Assembly (NCBI RefSeq): GCF_000003195.3
Contig: NC_012878.2
Span: forward strand, 5,026,462 to 5,090,461
Length of the DNA stretch: 64,000 bases
Source: Sorghum bicolor
Taxonomy: Eukaryota > Streptophyta > Magnoliopsida > Poales > Poaceae
Direction: 5' to 3'
The notes beneath the pieces were generated by a model that saw nothing but the letters and a program-made list of their open reading frames with translations, ran no database searches and was not told the DNA's origin. Shown here piece after piece: positions 22,399-35,400 of the stretch. The number at the start of each line of letters is the position of its first letter. The stretch's first letter is position 1. Made by a program: the position numbers and the translations under genes.

Positions 22399-25300
22399 AT
22401 GCACGACACCGTCGTCGCCATCGCCGGCGACGGTGACGACTCCGACCGCCGCCGCCCCCTGCTCGCCCCGAACGAAGAGATCCACCCATACACTGACCCC
22501 CCGTCCCCTGAGCATCCGCCTCTAGATGCTGCGGCGGCGCAGCCCGAGGAGCAGCGGAAGCCGGAGAGAGTGGCCTCGCTGGACGTGTTCCGCGGCTTCA
22601 CTGTTGCCGTGAGTGGAAATTCTACCCGGATTCTTTGCTCGGCAGGCTCCGAAATTCAGGCGTGGACTCTGGTTGCGTGCGCAGATGATGATACTCGCGG
22701 ACGACGCCGGCGGGGCGTGGCCGGGCATCAACCACTCGCCGTGGTTCGGGGTTACGGTGGCGGACTTCGTCATGCCCGCCTTCCTCTTCATCATCGGCGT
22801 CTCCGCCGCACTCGTCTTCAAGGTAGTATGCTGAACTACTAACTACTAGCTGCTCGAGCACAGTATGAATGAAGCAACCAATCTGTATAGAATGTTGGAT
22901 CTTTTGATTTATTATCCTGAACCCTGGGCCACTGGCTGCTGCGAATTGATGCCACCATATGGGTTGGGATTGGGAATTTGTTGAGCTATTCCATTGCCCC
23001 TCAAATGGGACTATGGGAGGGGAAATTTGAGAGGGCTCGTTGAGCTGTGTCTCTGCGATTGCCAAATGGTGAAGTCAACACTTTTTCTGAGTATAAAGGC
23101 TAGAGACTTGCAGACATATCCTACTTTCCAGGGCAATGGATTATTGAAAACATCCTTGGTAGAATCTGTTGACTTTGGCTACCTCATCAACTTAATTCTG
23201 TAAACCATTTCTCTTGCTGCTCCTATGCCAAAAACAGTAATATGGTTACCATTGAAAAGATGCGATGCGTGATCATTGGATATAAGAGGGATGCTAGTTC
23301 TACATTGTAGATGAAGTATGATGTAAGATTTCACATTTAGGAACAAATATTACTCTTTACATCTGTTGTGCTCTGTCCAGAATACAGTTTTGTTTGTATA
23401 TCTTTCTTGGGTGGTTGGTGCTTGGTGCACAATGTAATCAGTTATTAGGATAAAAATAACCTCTGACAGTTGCAGATGTTGGACTGCAGAAAATGCCAAA
23501 CAAGACAGATGCAACTAAGAAGGCTGCAATCCGGGCTTCAAAACTTTTCATATTGGGTGTGATTTTGCAAGGTTATACTTATTGCTAGTTCTTTGCCAGC
23601 TCTCATCCACCCATTTTGTGGGATTCCTATCTGGTTGGAGTTTATCCTGGTGTTCTTTTGTACTTGTAGGAGGATACATTCATGGACGACACAAACTAAC
23701 TTATGGTGTCGATTTGGATCATATTCGATGGCTTGGTGTGCTGCAGGTGATGAATAAAACAAGCCTATTTATTTAAGTTGGTGTATTCCATTTCTTTTCT
23801 ATTCATGTAATATTTGAAACTTTTGATTTCTTATTGCTATCATTCTTCTTGTACTTGTAGAGGATAGCTATTGGATACTTTGTAGCAGCAATGTCAGAGA
23901 TTTGGCTTGTCAACAATAATTTGGTGGATTCACCTGTATCATTTGTGAAGAAATACTTCATGGAGTGGTTAGTCAATATGGGCAGCATTTAAATTTGGAA
24001 AAAGATTGTTTCTATGTTTTTTTTACAAATCCTTATTCACCATTTCAGTAACGTACACTTGAACTTCTATCCTAGTTCTTTACTATGGTTATTTCCCTTG
24101 GTTCAGTAAAGTGAACTTTGCCATCAAGTTTTCTTTTCTATAACTCAGAACAACCTGTCTAGTTATCTGTCAGGAATGCTATCCTTTATTTATGCAAGCT
24201 TTGAAATTCTGGACCATGACAGAGAGTCTTGTGCATGAAGTCTGCAACTCCATATCAACTTCTTTTGTAAGGATGAAAATCAACCAGCCAAATAGTAGTC
24301 TGGACCTTTCAGTAGACTTCTAGTGTTCCTTAGCTAGCATGCTAGGATTTCAGGCTTATCCTGCAACTATGTCAGTAGCTGTAGACTGTTGATTGCAGTA
24401 CAACAGTCAACTTGCACTAGGTAAGTTCATACTTCATATGCATATGCAACTATGTAAATGAATAAGTAAGCTATTGCAGCAGCAACAACAAGCCTTCAGC
24501 CGTGTGACTACTTTGTGTGTGTGTGAGAGTGGGAGTTATGTCACTTCCAACAGTCCTTATGGTCATGTTCAAACTGCGGTGTTTACATAAGGTTTAGCTG
24601 TATAGCCAGTTAGCCACAACTTATAAGAGCTTTGTAGTTTTGGTGTACTGCATATGAGTTTAGTTGTGTGAATACCTCTGAGTTTATTATGAAAACCAAA
24701 ATGTATTAATACGAATACTGACATTTGTTTGTCTCCTGAAGGTTCATGGCCATAGCTATTACAGTGCTTTATGTTGCCTTGGTATTTGGCCTTTATGTTT
24801 CAAACTGGGAATTTCAAATTCAAACTAGCAATTCAACCCTTTCAATCCCAAGCAATTCAATTGAATCAAAGATGGTAAGAAGAGAATCTTCGGTTTATTC
24901 TAATTACTTGTATAATGGAGTGTCTTATGTGATACAACATTTTCTGCTTCCGATACTGTATATAATTTTCAAAGCTTTAATAACATGATGATTACAATGT
25001 GTATATATGTTTGAAAGGATGAGATGTACTCAAGCTGCTGTAATTCAGCTATTTCCGGTTGATGTATTTTCCACCTACTATGCTTTGGCACCATTTGTGT
25101 TGAATGATTAGCTAATTATTTTTGTACTTACATCTGCAAAAGCAGTTGGTGTACTTTGAGATTCAAATTTTAGCATTCACTGTGTTGATACTGTTTTTGT
25201 GTGGGAAGTTACACTAAAAATGCTTTTTAGGATTGGAAAGGGATTGGGAACCTAGGCAGTTACCAATAAACTTATAAAGAGTTCCCTGCCAGTAATCATG

Positions 25301-28300
25301 TGGAACTAGAAATTTGAACTTAATTGAAGTGTAAATTAGAAAAGATCAGCAGGTTTTCTAAGTGCCAGTTCCAACCAGCATTTTTGGGAGCCACCAGTTG
25401 TTTGTGGGTTTGAAAACAGAAAACGTAGGGATTATAATCCATTGAGTAGCTGAAAGCTTGTCGTGGCCCTTCCTTCTAGAGGTTCTACAACAGCTCGGTT
25501 TTGGACAGATTTGGAGAGATATAATCAGTGGGCTGCTCTCCTCATCATCAACCCAAGTTCTAGTAAATGGGTTGCCTGGGGATCATATTCATCATCAACG
25601 TGGACTACGGCAAGGTGACCCCCTCTCCCCCATGCTATTTATCCTAGTAATGGATGTGTTGGGATATATGATTGCTAAAGCCACCAGTGAAGGTTTGTTG
25701 CTGCCCCTGTCCTCTCGAGGTTTACAGCACCGCATTTCTATTTATGCCGATGATGTGGCTATCTTTCTCCGTCCGGAGTCTGGAGATATATCTACAACAT
25801 TGGATATCCTTAACCTGTTTGGTGAAGCTTCTGGGCTCAAGACTAATCTGCAGAAAAGTAATGTACTTCCGATCAGGTGTACTGATTTGGAAATTGCAAC
25901 CATACAAAACCTGTTGCCTTGTCCCCTTTCAGATTTCCCTTGCAAATACTTAGGAGTGCCCCTCTCCCTAAGAAAACTAACTAAAGAGCAAGTGCAACCC
26001 TTTATTGATCGCATTGCAGATCAACTGCCTAGCTGGAAGGCTGATCTAATGACAAGGGCTGGAAGAAGAATCCTAGTACAATCCGTTCTCACTGGGATGC
26101 TCATTTACTTGGCTACGGCCATCGATTTTCCTCCATGGGCAGTCAAAGCAGTGGATAAAATTCGGCGCGGTTTTCTTTGGAGAGGTTGTAAAGATGCGAA
26201 AGGTGGGCATTATCTTGTGGCCTGGGTCAAGGTTTGTCGGCCACCGGAACTCGGAGGGCTGGGAATTTCAGATCTCAAGTCTCTTGGTTGGGCTCTGCGT
26301 ATGAGATGGGTGTGGCTGCAAAAAACAGAGCCTCATCGCCCTTGGGCTGCTCTTCCTGTACATGTACCTGATCAAGTGAGAGCCTTCTTCTCTGTTGCAG
26401 TAGAGTCTATTGTTGGAAATGGTGCAAACACTCTTTTCTGGACAGATCGATGGCTCCATGGGAAATGTATTGCAGACCTTGCCCCTCGCCTTTTCTCGGT
26501 TATCCCTAAAAGGAGGGTCAAGCAGCGCACTGTCCAGGACGCCCTCACTAATCATGCTTGGACTTCAGACATTCGGGGTGCTCTCACAGTGGGTGTCTTT
26601 GCTGAATATTTCCAATTATGGGATCTTTTGATAGGTTTTCAGCTACTTCCAGAGGTTGAAGATAAACATGTTTGGAGGCTCTCTTCTAATGGACAATACT
26701 CAGCTAAGTCGGCGTATGATGGATTCTTTTTGGGGTCTACGATTTTTGGACCATGGGAAAGAATATGGAAATCTTGGGCACTGCCCAAATGTCGTTTCTT
26801 TATGTGGCTGGTTGCACACAACAAGTGTTGGACAGCTGATCGCTTGGCACGTCGTGGGTTGCCTCATCCAGAATCCTGCCCTCTCTGTGACCAAGAAGAC
26901 GAGACCATAGACCATCTGCTTGTCCATTGTGTATTCGCAAGAGAATTTTGGTTCAGACTGTTCAGACAGGTCGGACTTCATAACCTGTCCCCTCAGCCTT
27001 CTGAGTTGTCCTTCCATGCTTGGTGGGAGAAAGTTAGCAGCAGCTTTGTTGATGAGCTGATGAGGCAAGGTGTTAATTCTCTTATCACTCTTGGAGCTTG
27101 GACTATCTGGAACCATCGTAATGGGTGTGTCTTTGATGGAGCAAATCCAAATTTAGCCGGTGCTCTGATCATCGCCGGCGAGGAGCGCCGCATGTGGTCG
27201 GCGGCGGGGGCTCGAGGGCTTTCTTTCTTATCTGCCCTCCTCCCTAGTAGTTAGCTTGTCTAGCTTAGTTTTGGTCGCCTTGTGTTCTTTTTGTCATCGG
27301 TGCAAATGTAATCTTTGTTCTGTTGGAGGGTGAGTGTGAGTGTGAGTGTTAGTGTGAGTGTGTTTGTGTTGTGTGGTGTGTGTTGTGTTGTTTGGGCTCT
27401 CGCCCTTTTCTCTCTTCTTAATATAATGAAACGCAGCTCTCCTGCGTTTTCGAGAAAAAAAAAGCTTGTTGCACTACTCCCTTTATTTTTACTGCCAAAT
27501 TACTAATCATAGTACTTACCTTGTTGCACTTTTTTTTTGGTAATTTGCAGGTCCAATGTGGAGTCAGAGGTAGTCTTGGACCACCTTGCAATGCAGTTGG
27601 CTTGGTAGATCGAGTTTTGCTTGGTGAAAATCACCTGTACAAGAACCCAGTCTACAAAAGGACAAAGGTCTTCATTCAAGAAATGGACTGATGTTTACTT
27701 TTTACTCTTCTTCACTCGAAAGTCGTTAAGTTTTTATAGGACAGAAATTTCATAATACCATATCCTAAGCATAACTTATCTTCTTTTTTCCTTTTAATTT
27801 CATCCCATAGGAATGCAGTATTAATTCTCCTGATTATGGACCACTTCCTCCGAATGCACCAGATTGGTGCCTGGCTCCATTTGATCCCGAGGGTTTATTA
27901 AGGTAGTTATATCTACATTCTGTTGTCATCTGTTGCTCTGTAATAAGCATATGGCCCATTCAAGGAGGAATAACATCTAATCCTACATGAACCATACTTT
28001 GTTCCTCGCCCCAACCAAAATTAGCTAAGCACATCTATTGAAGGCAAATCAGGGTAACGTCCCATTTTGATTTTGCAGTACGCTGATGGCTGCGGTTACT
28101 TGCTTTGTTGGTTTGTTCTTTGGACATGTTTTAATTCATTGCAAGGTATGCCACTTGAAATGCAGTACCTTCTAAACCATATACTTATCTGTAGGAACCC
28201 TTTAGTATTGAACAAAATAAAATTGTGTAACGGAATGTCATTTCCAAATTAACCTTGCTTCTGCTGCAGAATCATTCAAAGCGAATGCTAGTATGGCTGC

Positions 28301-29236
28301 TAGCTTCTGTGGTGCTGACGATCTCTGCATTTTTAGTGCTATTATTAGGTAATCACATATTTGCAAGAACCTGTCATGCATAATTTTAACCAATCCTTCA
28401 GTTTCTGGGTCTCACATACATGTATATGCTGGTTTTAAGGCATGCCTTTCAGCAAGCCTTTGTATACAGTGAGCTACATGCTACTCACTGGAGGAGTATC
28501 TGGGTTCTTGTTGCTGCTGTTGTACTACATAGTAAGTATTATATTCTAGTAATCTCAATTTCGTTTGTTAAATTGTGAGTGCTGAACCATCTCTGGATAT
28601 TGTTACTAAAGAACAGCATGTTATTCTTGATATCATTTTTTTGTAGCCCTTGTTTTCATATAACTATTTGTGTCCTTACATTACTTTGTATAAAGTCTAT
28701 GCATCTTACTTTAGCAAACTAGTAGTAGAAGGCAATACTTGCTACTACCAGATGGTTCAGATGCATCTTATTACAAAGGCTCTGTCTATTTTGCAGGTTG
28801 ATGTTATTCATATTAAGAAGCCCTTCGTACTATTCCAGTGGATGGGCATGAACGCACTTATAGTCTATGTTCTAGCTGCTTGCGAGCTGTTCCCCACCCT
28901 TATTCAAGGGTTTTATTGGCGGTCACCTGAGAACAACCTGGTAAATGTCTCGTGTGTTGCCAAATCTGTTATATGTTCTCACACTTGCACCAATATTTTG
29001 TGCATACCAAATCTTGCGGTGTAGGTTTTACCCTTGCTATTTTCTCAGGAAAAAAGTGCTAAACATATTATGGGAAACCTCCCCTTGTCTTTCAGGTGGA
29101 TGTTACTGAATCTCTGCTCCAGGCCGTCTTCCAGTCGAAACGATGGGGCACCTTGGCGTTCGTCCTCCTGGAGATAGTCTTTTGGTGCTTGGCCGCTGGC
29201 TTCCTGCACATGAAAGGCATCTACTTGAAACTGTAG
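22399..29236 (+). CDS. HGSNAT: Heparan-alpha-glucosaminide N-acetyltransferase-like membrane protein
   Basis: Thirteen exons join in frame to 492 aa: 22399-22608, 22685-22822, 23490-23571, 23670-23746, 23861-23967, 24742-24874, 27551-27667, 27811-27902, 28079-28145, 28270-28348, 28440-28531, 28797-28940, 29096-29236, all GT-AG. The N terminus is cytosolic-looking and Asp/Pro-rich. It is followed by the family motif SLDVFRGFTVA and by GINHSPWFGVTVADFVMPAF, in which His87 aligns with the catalytic His of human HGSNAT (as remembered). Multiple hydrophobic segments follow, e.g. FLFIIGVSAALVF, MAIAITVLYVALVFGLYV, MLVWLLASVVLTISAFLVLL, FLLLLLYYI and ALIVYVLAACELF. The family moves acetyl groups across a membrane; the plant substrate is not known to me. 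Intron 6 (24875-27550) is enlarged by a LINE. Exon 12 has a relic copy at 40.9 kb. Confidence 0.93.
25462..27254 (+). CDS. LINE ORF2 fragment: reverse transcriptase C-terminal half plus zf-RVT domain
   Basis: Open for almost 600 codons with no stop, beginning within the RT domain (SWPFLLEVLQQLGF). RT motifs follow in order: [13 protein letters not shown], the catalytic ISIYADDVAIF (about 25735-25767), GLKTNLQKS and KYLGVPLSL. The C terminus carries the plant LINE zf-RVT region, with KCRFFMWLVAHNKCWTADRL and CPLCDQEDETIDHLLVHCVFA (Cys/His ligands). The endonuclease and the first RT motifs are missing by 5' truncation. There is no start codon of its own; it is a dead but little-decayed copy. 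Confidence 0.9.
27429..27449 (+). other. 3'-terminal stem-loop of the intronic LINE
   Basis: AAACGCAG-CTCTC-CTGCGTTT forms a 7-8-bp stem just upstream of the poly-A tail. The place is typical for the 3' structure recognised by the LINE reverse transcriptase. Confidence 0.65.
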
Positions 29237-30393
29237 AACCAAATCGTCGACAGTTCTCTGATGGACGGAATCGATGACCTGTAAATATTGGTGAAACGCC
29301 TGGTAACCCTGTTTTATCTGTAAATGCAACACGACTCTGGAACCATGGGTCTAGTGGTTGATTTCAGCACGTTGTGGTGTCAAGGTCGATATCATCCGCC
29401 TCCAAGTAGACAAGGAAAATGTATTGCTGGAAGTTGCAAGTGTTTCACCACGTAATCTTGCTGTTTCACACTCGTAATCTTGTGAAAAACTCAAAAATAC
29501 TTCATTGTTTTCTGGTTCTAGTGGTTTCGTAGGGTTCCTACTTCTAGTATATTTGCTAATTATTCCATGGTCAAGTGGGTGACTGCCTGACTGGACATGT
29601 ACACCATGCCCAACTGCAGAGCTGTGGTGCTTTTATGAAAGTAAAGTATGAACTGTCAATACACAGTGAAATTTTATGGAAGTACCTTCAAGCTCTGGCC
29701 TCTCAAACATGCATACCAATGAAAAATACTGTACCGTTTAATTACAAGGCATTAGTATGGCCATTGAATTGAAATGCCAGAGCTCTTAAATGCAGCAGAT
29801 CATGCATCTATCATCTATGGATCAATGGAGAGCAAATAAAGTACAGTAATAGTGCACCACCTTCCAATCTCCCATAGTTCATGGCTTGAAGCACTGCCTT
29901 GAACACTTGTACCATACCTGTAGCTGGCAATCTTAGCTTCATCTTCATGTGGAATCTGCCGATCTTATAAGTATGCATCCCTTGTGTGACTAGGTGTCTA
30001 GTAGATCATCAGTGAGTGTGTGTTGGAAAAAGTTTTCAAGATGGAAGAACAACATAGTAGTGGATTGTGAGTAGGAGTCATCTGGAACGTCACCTATGTT
30101 AGCTAATCAAGTTGCATACCGGGTCTGTTGGCTTCACGGACTGAAAAACGTCCCTGGTCCAAGAAAAACACAGTCAGCAGAGAAAATACCCGGAAAATAA
30201 AAAGAGAAAAAGAAGAAGTGCTGCTCAAGCCATGCATGCATGGTCCATCCAAAAGCCAACGGATCGTCCGTTTGTTTAGTGTATGGTCTGAAATGCTGAT
30301 GGCTAGTGCTCCGGCCCACTCGTGCATGAACTGATGGACACTACTCATTGCTGCCTGTATTTAGTACAACACTGCTTATAGAACACAAACATA
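29237..30393 (+). other. HGSNAT 3' UTR/flank, reference copy of a module repeated downstream
   Basis: No coding frame of note. It contains landmarks that recur at least four more times to 54 kb: GGACATGTACACCATGCCCA (~29592), GATCATGCATCTATxxAxxx (~29797), GCAAATAAAGT with AATAAA (~29834), and GAGTAGGAGxCATCTGGAAC (~30069). The AATAAA may serve as a distal poly(A) signal for the gene. Confidence 0.6.
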
Positions 30394-30401
30394 GTGAGGA
30401 G

Positions 30402-31699
30402 TAGTGGCGGACCCAAGATTTGGTCAAGACTAAGGCCAAATTCTAACGGCCAAATCCTAGTGGACAAATTTTAAAAGCTACCGCCTACAATATATTCGTA
30501 TATCACGGAAAATAAATATTTTCAAACAAAGTTTGCAAATTCAGAGAAATTATTGAACTATATAATTAATAGGACGATAATTAATAATACATTAAAAAAT
30601 AAATACCTATTGTCTAGTGATGATTTGTTGTATTCGCATCTTCCACTTCCATGTCTTCAATAACAACTCCTAGTTTGGACAAGATCTAACAGTTAATAAA
30701 AACAGAAATAGCCAAAGAAAAATAATCCCATATTAATATGTATTTGTATTCTAAGGGGGTGTTTGGGACTGCTCTGCTCCACGTTTTTCAGCTCCGCTCT
30801 ACGTTTTTTAGTCAAACGGTTTCAGCTCCACGCACTCATTTCGAGGAAAAAGGATGGAGTTGTGAGAGCATCTAAAGAGGTACTCCACAAACTCTAGTTT
30901 TTTGTGGAGCTACTCCATGGTAGAGTTTGTGGAGCAGAGTTCGTGGAACTGTGCCAAACACCCCCTAAATGGTTGAATGTAACATACCAGAAGTACTAGG
31001 TAGATTAGGTATCCTATGATTCAACCAGTCATCTCCCATTTTATTTCGAGATTCAGTTCTACAGTTGGTTGGCTCAAATTTACATCTACTGCACTAGCTC
31101 TGGCTCAAAAGTTAAAATTAGCAATTAGAATCAAAGTAAACAAATAGTAGAAGCACTGAAGCAGTGAAGAAGTATATGATTGAAGAAATACCTTCACAAA
31201 TCACCGTCACAGACTCACAGTCACACAGACTGACAGACACAGGGAGAGGGCCGGAGGGGAGCTCGGCCGGGACGACAGCCAAGGGCCAAGCCACCAATGC
31301 CAAGGGGCGAGGCACGGTCGGTCGTTGGTCCGCCAGCCAGCCTCCCTGTAAGGGCGACGACGGTCGACCGCAGGGTGTCAGCAAGCGGCAGGGCAGTGAG
31401 GCAGGAGGTCATGAGGTGGGAGGCTGCAGCGGGAGGCCACGAGGCGGGAGGCTGCAGCGGGATGCGGGCAGGAGCAAGGGCGGTGCCGCAGGAGGCAGGA
31501 GCAGGGGCGGCGCCGTGGGAGGCACAGCGCGACTCACCGACTCGTGAAGTCCCGAGCAGGAGCAGCTGTGGTCTGCCTTGTCTCCTCCTTGTTGGGCTTC
31601 ATTGTTGCTTGCTGGGCCAAAATTGAAACCTTCTTCTAAAAAATCTGGGCCACGACTAGGGCCATGGTCCTACTGGCCTTAGGCCTAGGCCCGCCCCTG
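30402..31699. mobile_element. hAT-superfamily non-autonomous element, 1298 bp
   Basis: Flanked by a perfect 8-bp duplication GTGAGGAG (30394-30401 and 31700-31707), the hAT hallmark. Imperfect TIRs: left TAGTGGCGGACCCAAG, right (reverse complement) CAGGGGCGGGCCTAGG. There is no transposase. A Tourist MITE sits inside. The right third (31220-31620) is GC-rich and gene-like without a recognisable product. Confidence 0.8.
30755..30965. mobile_element. Tourist MITE nested in the hAT element
   Basis: 211 bp with TIRs GGGGGTGTTTGG (left) and CCAAACACCCCC (right), flanked by TAA (30752-30754 and 30966-30968). Internally it is a long CT-rich/GA-rich inverted structure (CTCCACGTTT...GTGGAGC). Confidence 0.9.
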
Positions 31700-31707
31700 G
31701 TGAGGAG

Positions 31708-32371
31708 GTGAACTATAAAAGAGATCAGAGGATGCCAGTAGATGCAACGTAGTAATCAGGCATATGTGCTGATGCATAAACCTTAGCTGCTTAATGCCTG
31801 TTCAGATTCAGAATGAGAATTAAAATAGAGATTGTAGCTCTGCTCCAACTCTGCATTGCCAAACATCATCAGATCCAAGAAAAGTTTTTTTTTATGTGGC
31901 GTTTCATTTGTTTGGTGAACTGTTTCTGTGTTTCCCTGCGGAAACATTTCTAGTGAGTTAATTTGGAAACCAGGATCTTGCTGTTTCTCACTTGTAATCT
32001 TGTGCAGAACTCTCGAAAACACTCGGTCGCTTTCTGGTTCTAATGGTTTGGTAGGGTTCCTAGTATATTTGCTAATGGTTCCACGGCCAAATACTCAAAC
32101 GAGGGACTGGACATGTACACCATGCCCAACTGCAGAGCTGTGGTACTTTTATGAAAGTACGGACACCGTATAATCCATGCACTTCAACTCACACAGCCAA
32201 TGCAAAGCTCTGGACTATCAATCGTACATATCATGAAAGATACTCTGCCATTTGAAGGAGGACTCAATCACCAGATTCGGAAATGAGAGGATTGCATGAA
32301 AATGGTTCAGATTTTCTCATTAATTAATTAGATAGGTTGGTAGACAGAAAATATAATGGCTATATGCACTT
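31708..32371 (+). repeat. Second copy (B, left part) of the HGSNAT 3'-flank module
   Basis: From about 31975 the sequence follows 29458 onward: TCTTGCTGTTTCTCACTTGT, TTTCTGGTTCTAATGGTTT, then GGACATGTACACCATGCCCA and TGCAGAGCTGTGGTACTTTT. It is clearly homologous but diverged by substitutions and indels. The LINE at 32372 interrupts this copy, which resumes at 40074. 31708-31974 shows nothing recognisable. Confidence 0.75.
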
Positions 32372-32388
32372 TTTTTTGAGGAAACAGG

Positions 32389-32404
32389 AGGGGTTTCACC
32401 CCCT
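32389..32404 (-). other. 3'-terminal stem-loop of the full-length LINE
   Basis: On the minus strand AGGGG-GTGAAA-CCCCT forms a 5-bp stem about 12 nt before the poly-A tail, comparable in place to the hairpin of the intronic LINE. Confidence 0.6.
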
Positions 32405-32454
32405 ACTGGATTTTATTGAAAAGAACAAAAAGTACAAAGTGTTACAAGCCTCAC

Positions 32455-35400
32455 TTAGGAGACAAAAAAGAGTGGAAAAAGATAAAAAATATTATAATAA
32501 GCTTGTAGCCATGTCTTCATCGATGGTTGCAAGTCACTCTTTGCTCGTAGGATAACCTGAGCAAATTCTTGTTTGAAGAACTCCTTACAGCGGCGGATAG
32601 AGTTGTCAATGCCTCTGAAGATCTTATCATTTCGCGAGGACCAAATTGCCCAACACATTGTTACTATTACATCCATGAAAAAAGGTGCAAGAAGCTGAGA
32701 TTTAAGAATTTCCACAATTTGGCAAACGCTCATACTATTTGGCACTATTACCTGAAGACTCCACCAACAAGAAATTGAAAAAGGACAATGAAAGAAGAGG
32801 TGGGTAAGGTCTTCATCAATATTGCTTTGACAAAGAACACAGCAGTAAGAAGGTAAGTGCATGTTTTTCCTGTGAAGGAGGGATCTAGTATTAAGGCGAT
32901 CATTAAGAAGGAGCCAAAAGAAGATTTTCCTCTTGTTTTGGGAAAACGATTGCCAGAGCCAGCGAAAGGCAGGATGAGGGTTGTGCTGTCCAACAAGGTG
33001 AAGGTATGCATTGTGGGAAGAAAAGGTTCTGTGGCCATTGTTATAAGTCCAAATGTCACATTCATTTGTTAGTTGCAAGTTTTGAAGGAGAGTAGACAGG
33101 TTAAGGAACTGCAGATAGGCTTCAGAGGTTAGGGGAAGATGGAAAAGGGAATGAAGATCAGTAGAGGCGCAAGCAGTGGCCAGCGAAATTCTTGGGTTTC
33201 GGGCAAAAGAAAAGAGCTCAGGGTATTGGTGATTTAGAGGAGCATTGGTCCAGTGATCAAACCAAAGGAGACAAGTAGATCCATTTTTGATTGTGATTGT
33301 GGCAAGGTTCTTGAAAGAACTAAGAGATTTTAAGATATCACGCCACCAAAAGGATCCCCTAAAATAGACATTTAAGAAAGGGAGTTTAGCTCCTGAGTAG
33401 TATTTGTCCCAAACAAGCTGAACCCAGGGAGTGTTATCTTTATTAAAGAATTTGTGAAGGTGTTTTAGAAGAAGACTTTCATTTTGTTTGTTGATGTCAA
33501 GAATGCCCAAACCTCCTTCATTTTTTGGTAGGCAGCATTTGGGCCAAGCGGCTTTAGGAGGTTTCCTGCTACTAATGTTAGAACCCCTCCAAAGACAATG
33601 TCTTCTGAACCTATCAATTTGATCCACTATGGTCTTAGGGAGCAGATAGCTGCTCATGGCGAACATTGGTAGGGCAGTTAAAATCGAGTTGGTGAGCTGT
33701 AATCTGCCTGCTTCATTGAGAAAGGATGAGAAAGCAGCAAGCCTTCTTTCGCATTTAGTGGTTAGTGGCCAGAAATCTGCTACTGATGGTTTAGAAAGGG
33801 AGAGGGGGAGACCTAAGTAGGTAAAAGGGAGGTCACCAATAGGGCAACCTAGAATTTGAGCAAGAGGATGGGTTGCATCTTGGTGCAGATTAAGGGGAAC
33901 CATCATGGACTTAGAATAATTAACTTTAAGCCCTGAGGATTCAGCAAAGGAGGAGAGGATGTCTTTTAAATGAGCAAGTTCAGTGGGACAGGCTTTGATA
34001 AAGATAAGGGTGTCGTCAGCATATTGTAGAATAGGGAAATCTTGATCAGTAATGGGGATGGGAAGAGAAAGAGTTCCAGAAGAGACTGCATGGTTGAGAA
34101 GGGTTTGTAAGAAATCAGCTGCTAAGACAAAGAGGAGAGGAGAAAGGGGATCCCCTTGCCTGACCCCTCTTTTACAGTGAAAGACTTTCCCAGGAAGCCC
34201 ATTTAGGATGACAGATGAAGTACCAGAATTAAAGATAGCAGTCATCCACTGGATCCATTTTGGGGGAAGGCCCTTGTGAGTCATAATTTGGATCATGAAT
34301 TCATGTTCCACCTTATCAAAGGCCTTCTCAAAATCAAGTTTGAGGATGAGAAGCTCTTTTTTTGATTGATGACAAGAGTGGAGATATTCAAGGGCCCAGG
34401 CTATACAATCTTGAATTGATCTATTTTTAATGAAACCATACTGATTCTTATGGAGGAGAGAAGGCAAAACAGTTTGAAGTCTATTAGCCAACAGTTTAGT
34501 AAGGATTTTTACAGAAGTATTTAGAAGAGAAATGGGTCTAAAGTCATTAACTTTTGAAGCATCATCTTTCTTAGGGATTAGGGTTATGTAGGACCCGTTA
34601 ATACTTTTTAGACAGATTGATTCAGGATTAGAGTGAAAATCAGAGCAAAGATTATAGAAGTCAGTACTAATGATTGGCCAACATTTTTTAACGAAGTCAG
34701 TGTTAAAGCCATCAGGGCCAGGAGATTTATCAGAAGGGAGGGCTTTGACGACAAAGTCAATTTCTTCCTTAGAAAAGGGACAAGATAAAGATTCTAACTG
34801 AGGGTTGGGGGATAAAAAGGAGGAGAGGTCAAAACCAATAGAAGTGAAGTTAGAAGAACCTAGTCTTTCTTTAAAGGAGGTCCAAATGAGATTAGCCTTA
34901 TCTTGGTGTTCAGTCCAGATCAAACCATTATCATCCTGAAGATGAGAGATGAAATTTTTCCTGAATTTGATGGTGGCATGGGCATGAAAGAATTTGGTGT
35001 TGGCATCACCTAGGGTGATCCACTTTATGGAACCACGCTGCTTCCAGTAGGTTTTTTGTTGCTGAAGGAGGGAGATAAGCTTTTGTTGAAGAAGTTTTCT
35101 GAAGTTCCATTCAATGGTGCTTAAATCTCTATGCTCTTCCAGGAAGTTGAGAAGGGAGAGGATGAGTTTGACATTACTGATGGTAGAGCTTAAGTTAGAG
35201 AGAGTTTGTTTCCAAGCTTTAAGAACACTTCGCAAGTTTTTGAATCTTGCAGTAATATTTTTGGCTGCATCAGAATGCAGAATGTTGGTGAACCAGCCAT
35301 CTTGGACTTGGGCAAGGAAGTCATCATGGTTTAGCCAATAATTCTCAAAACGAAAGATGGAACCTTTAGGAATGGCAGTGGAAATCGATATGAGACAAGG

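Larger units (their letters stand above)
25462..27460 (+). mobile_element. 5'-truncated L1-type LINE in HGSNAT intron 6
   Basis: About 2.0 kb flanked by the 9-bp duplication AAAGCTTGT (25453-25461 and 27461-27469). The right flank copy directly follows a poly-A tail. The element is in the same orientation as the host gene. Its 5' end starts inside the reverse transcriptase, as expected of incomplete target-primed reverse transcription. The 3' UTR has a GTGAGT/GTGTT-rich microsatellite (about 27326-27390) and a terminal hairpin at 27429-27449. Confidence 0.92.
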
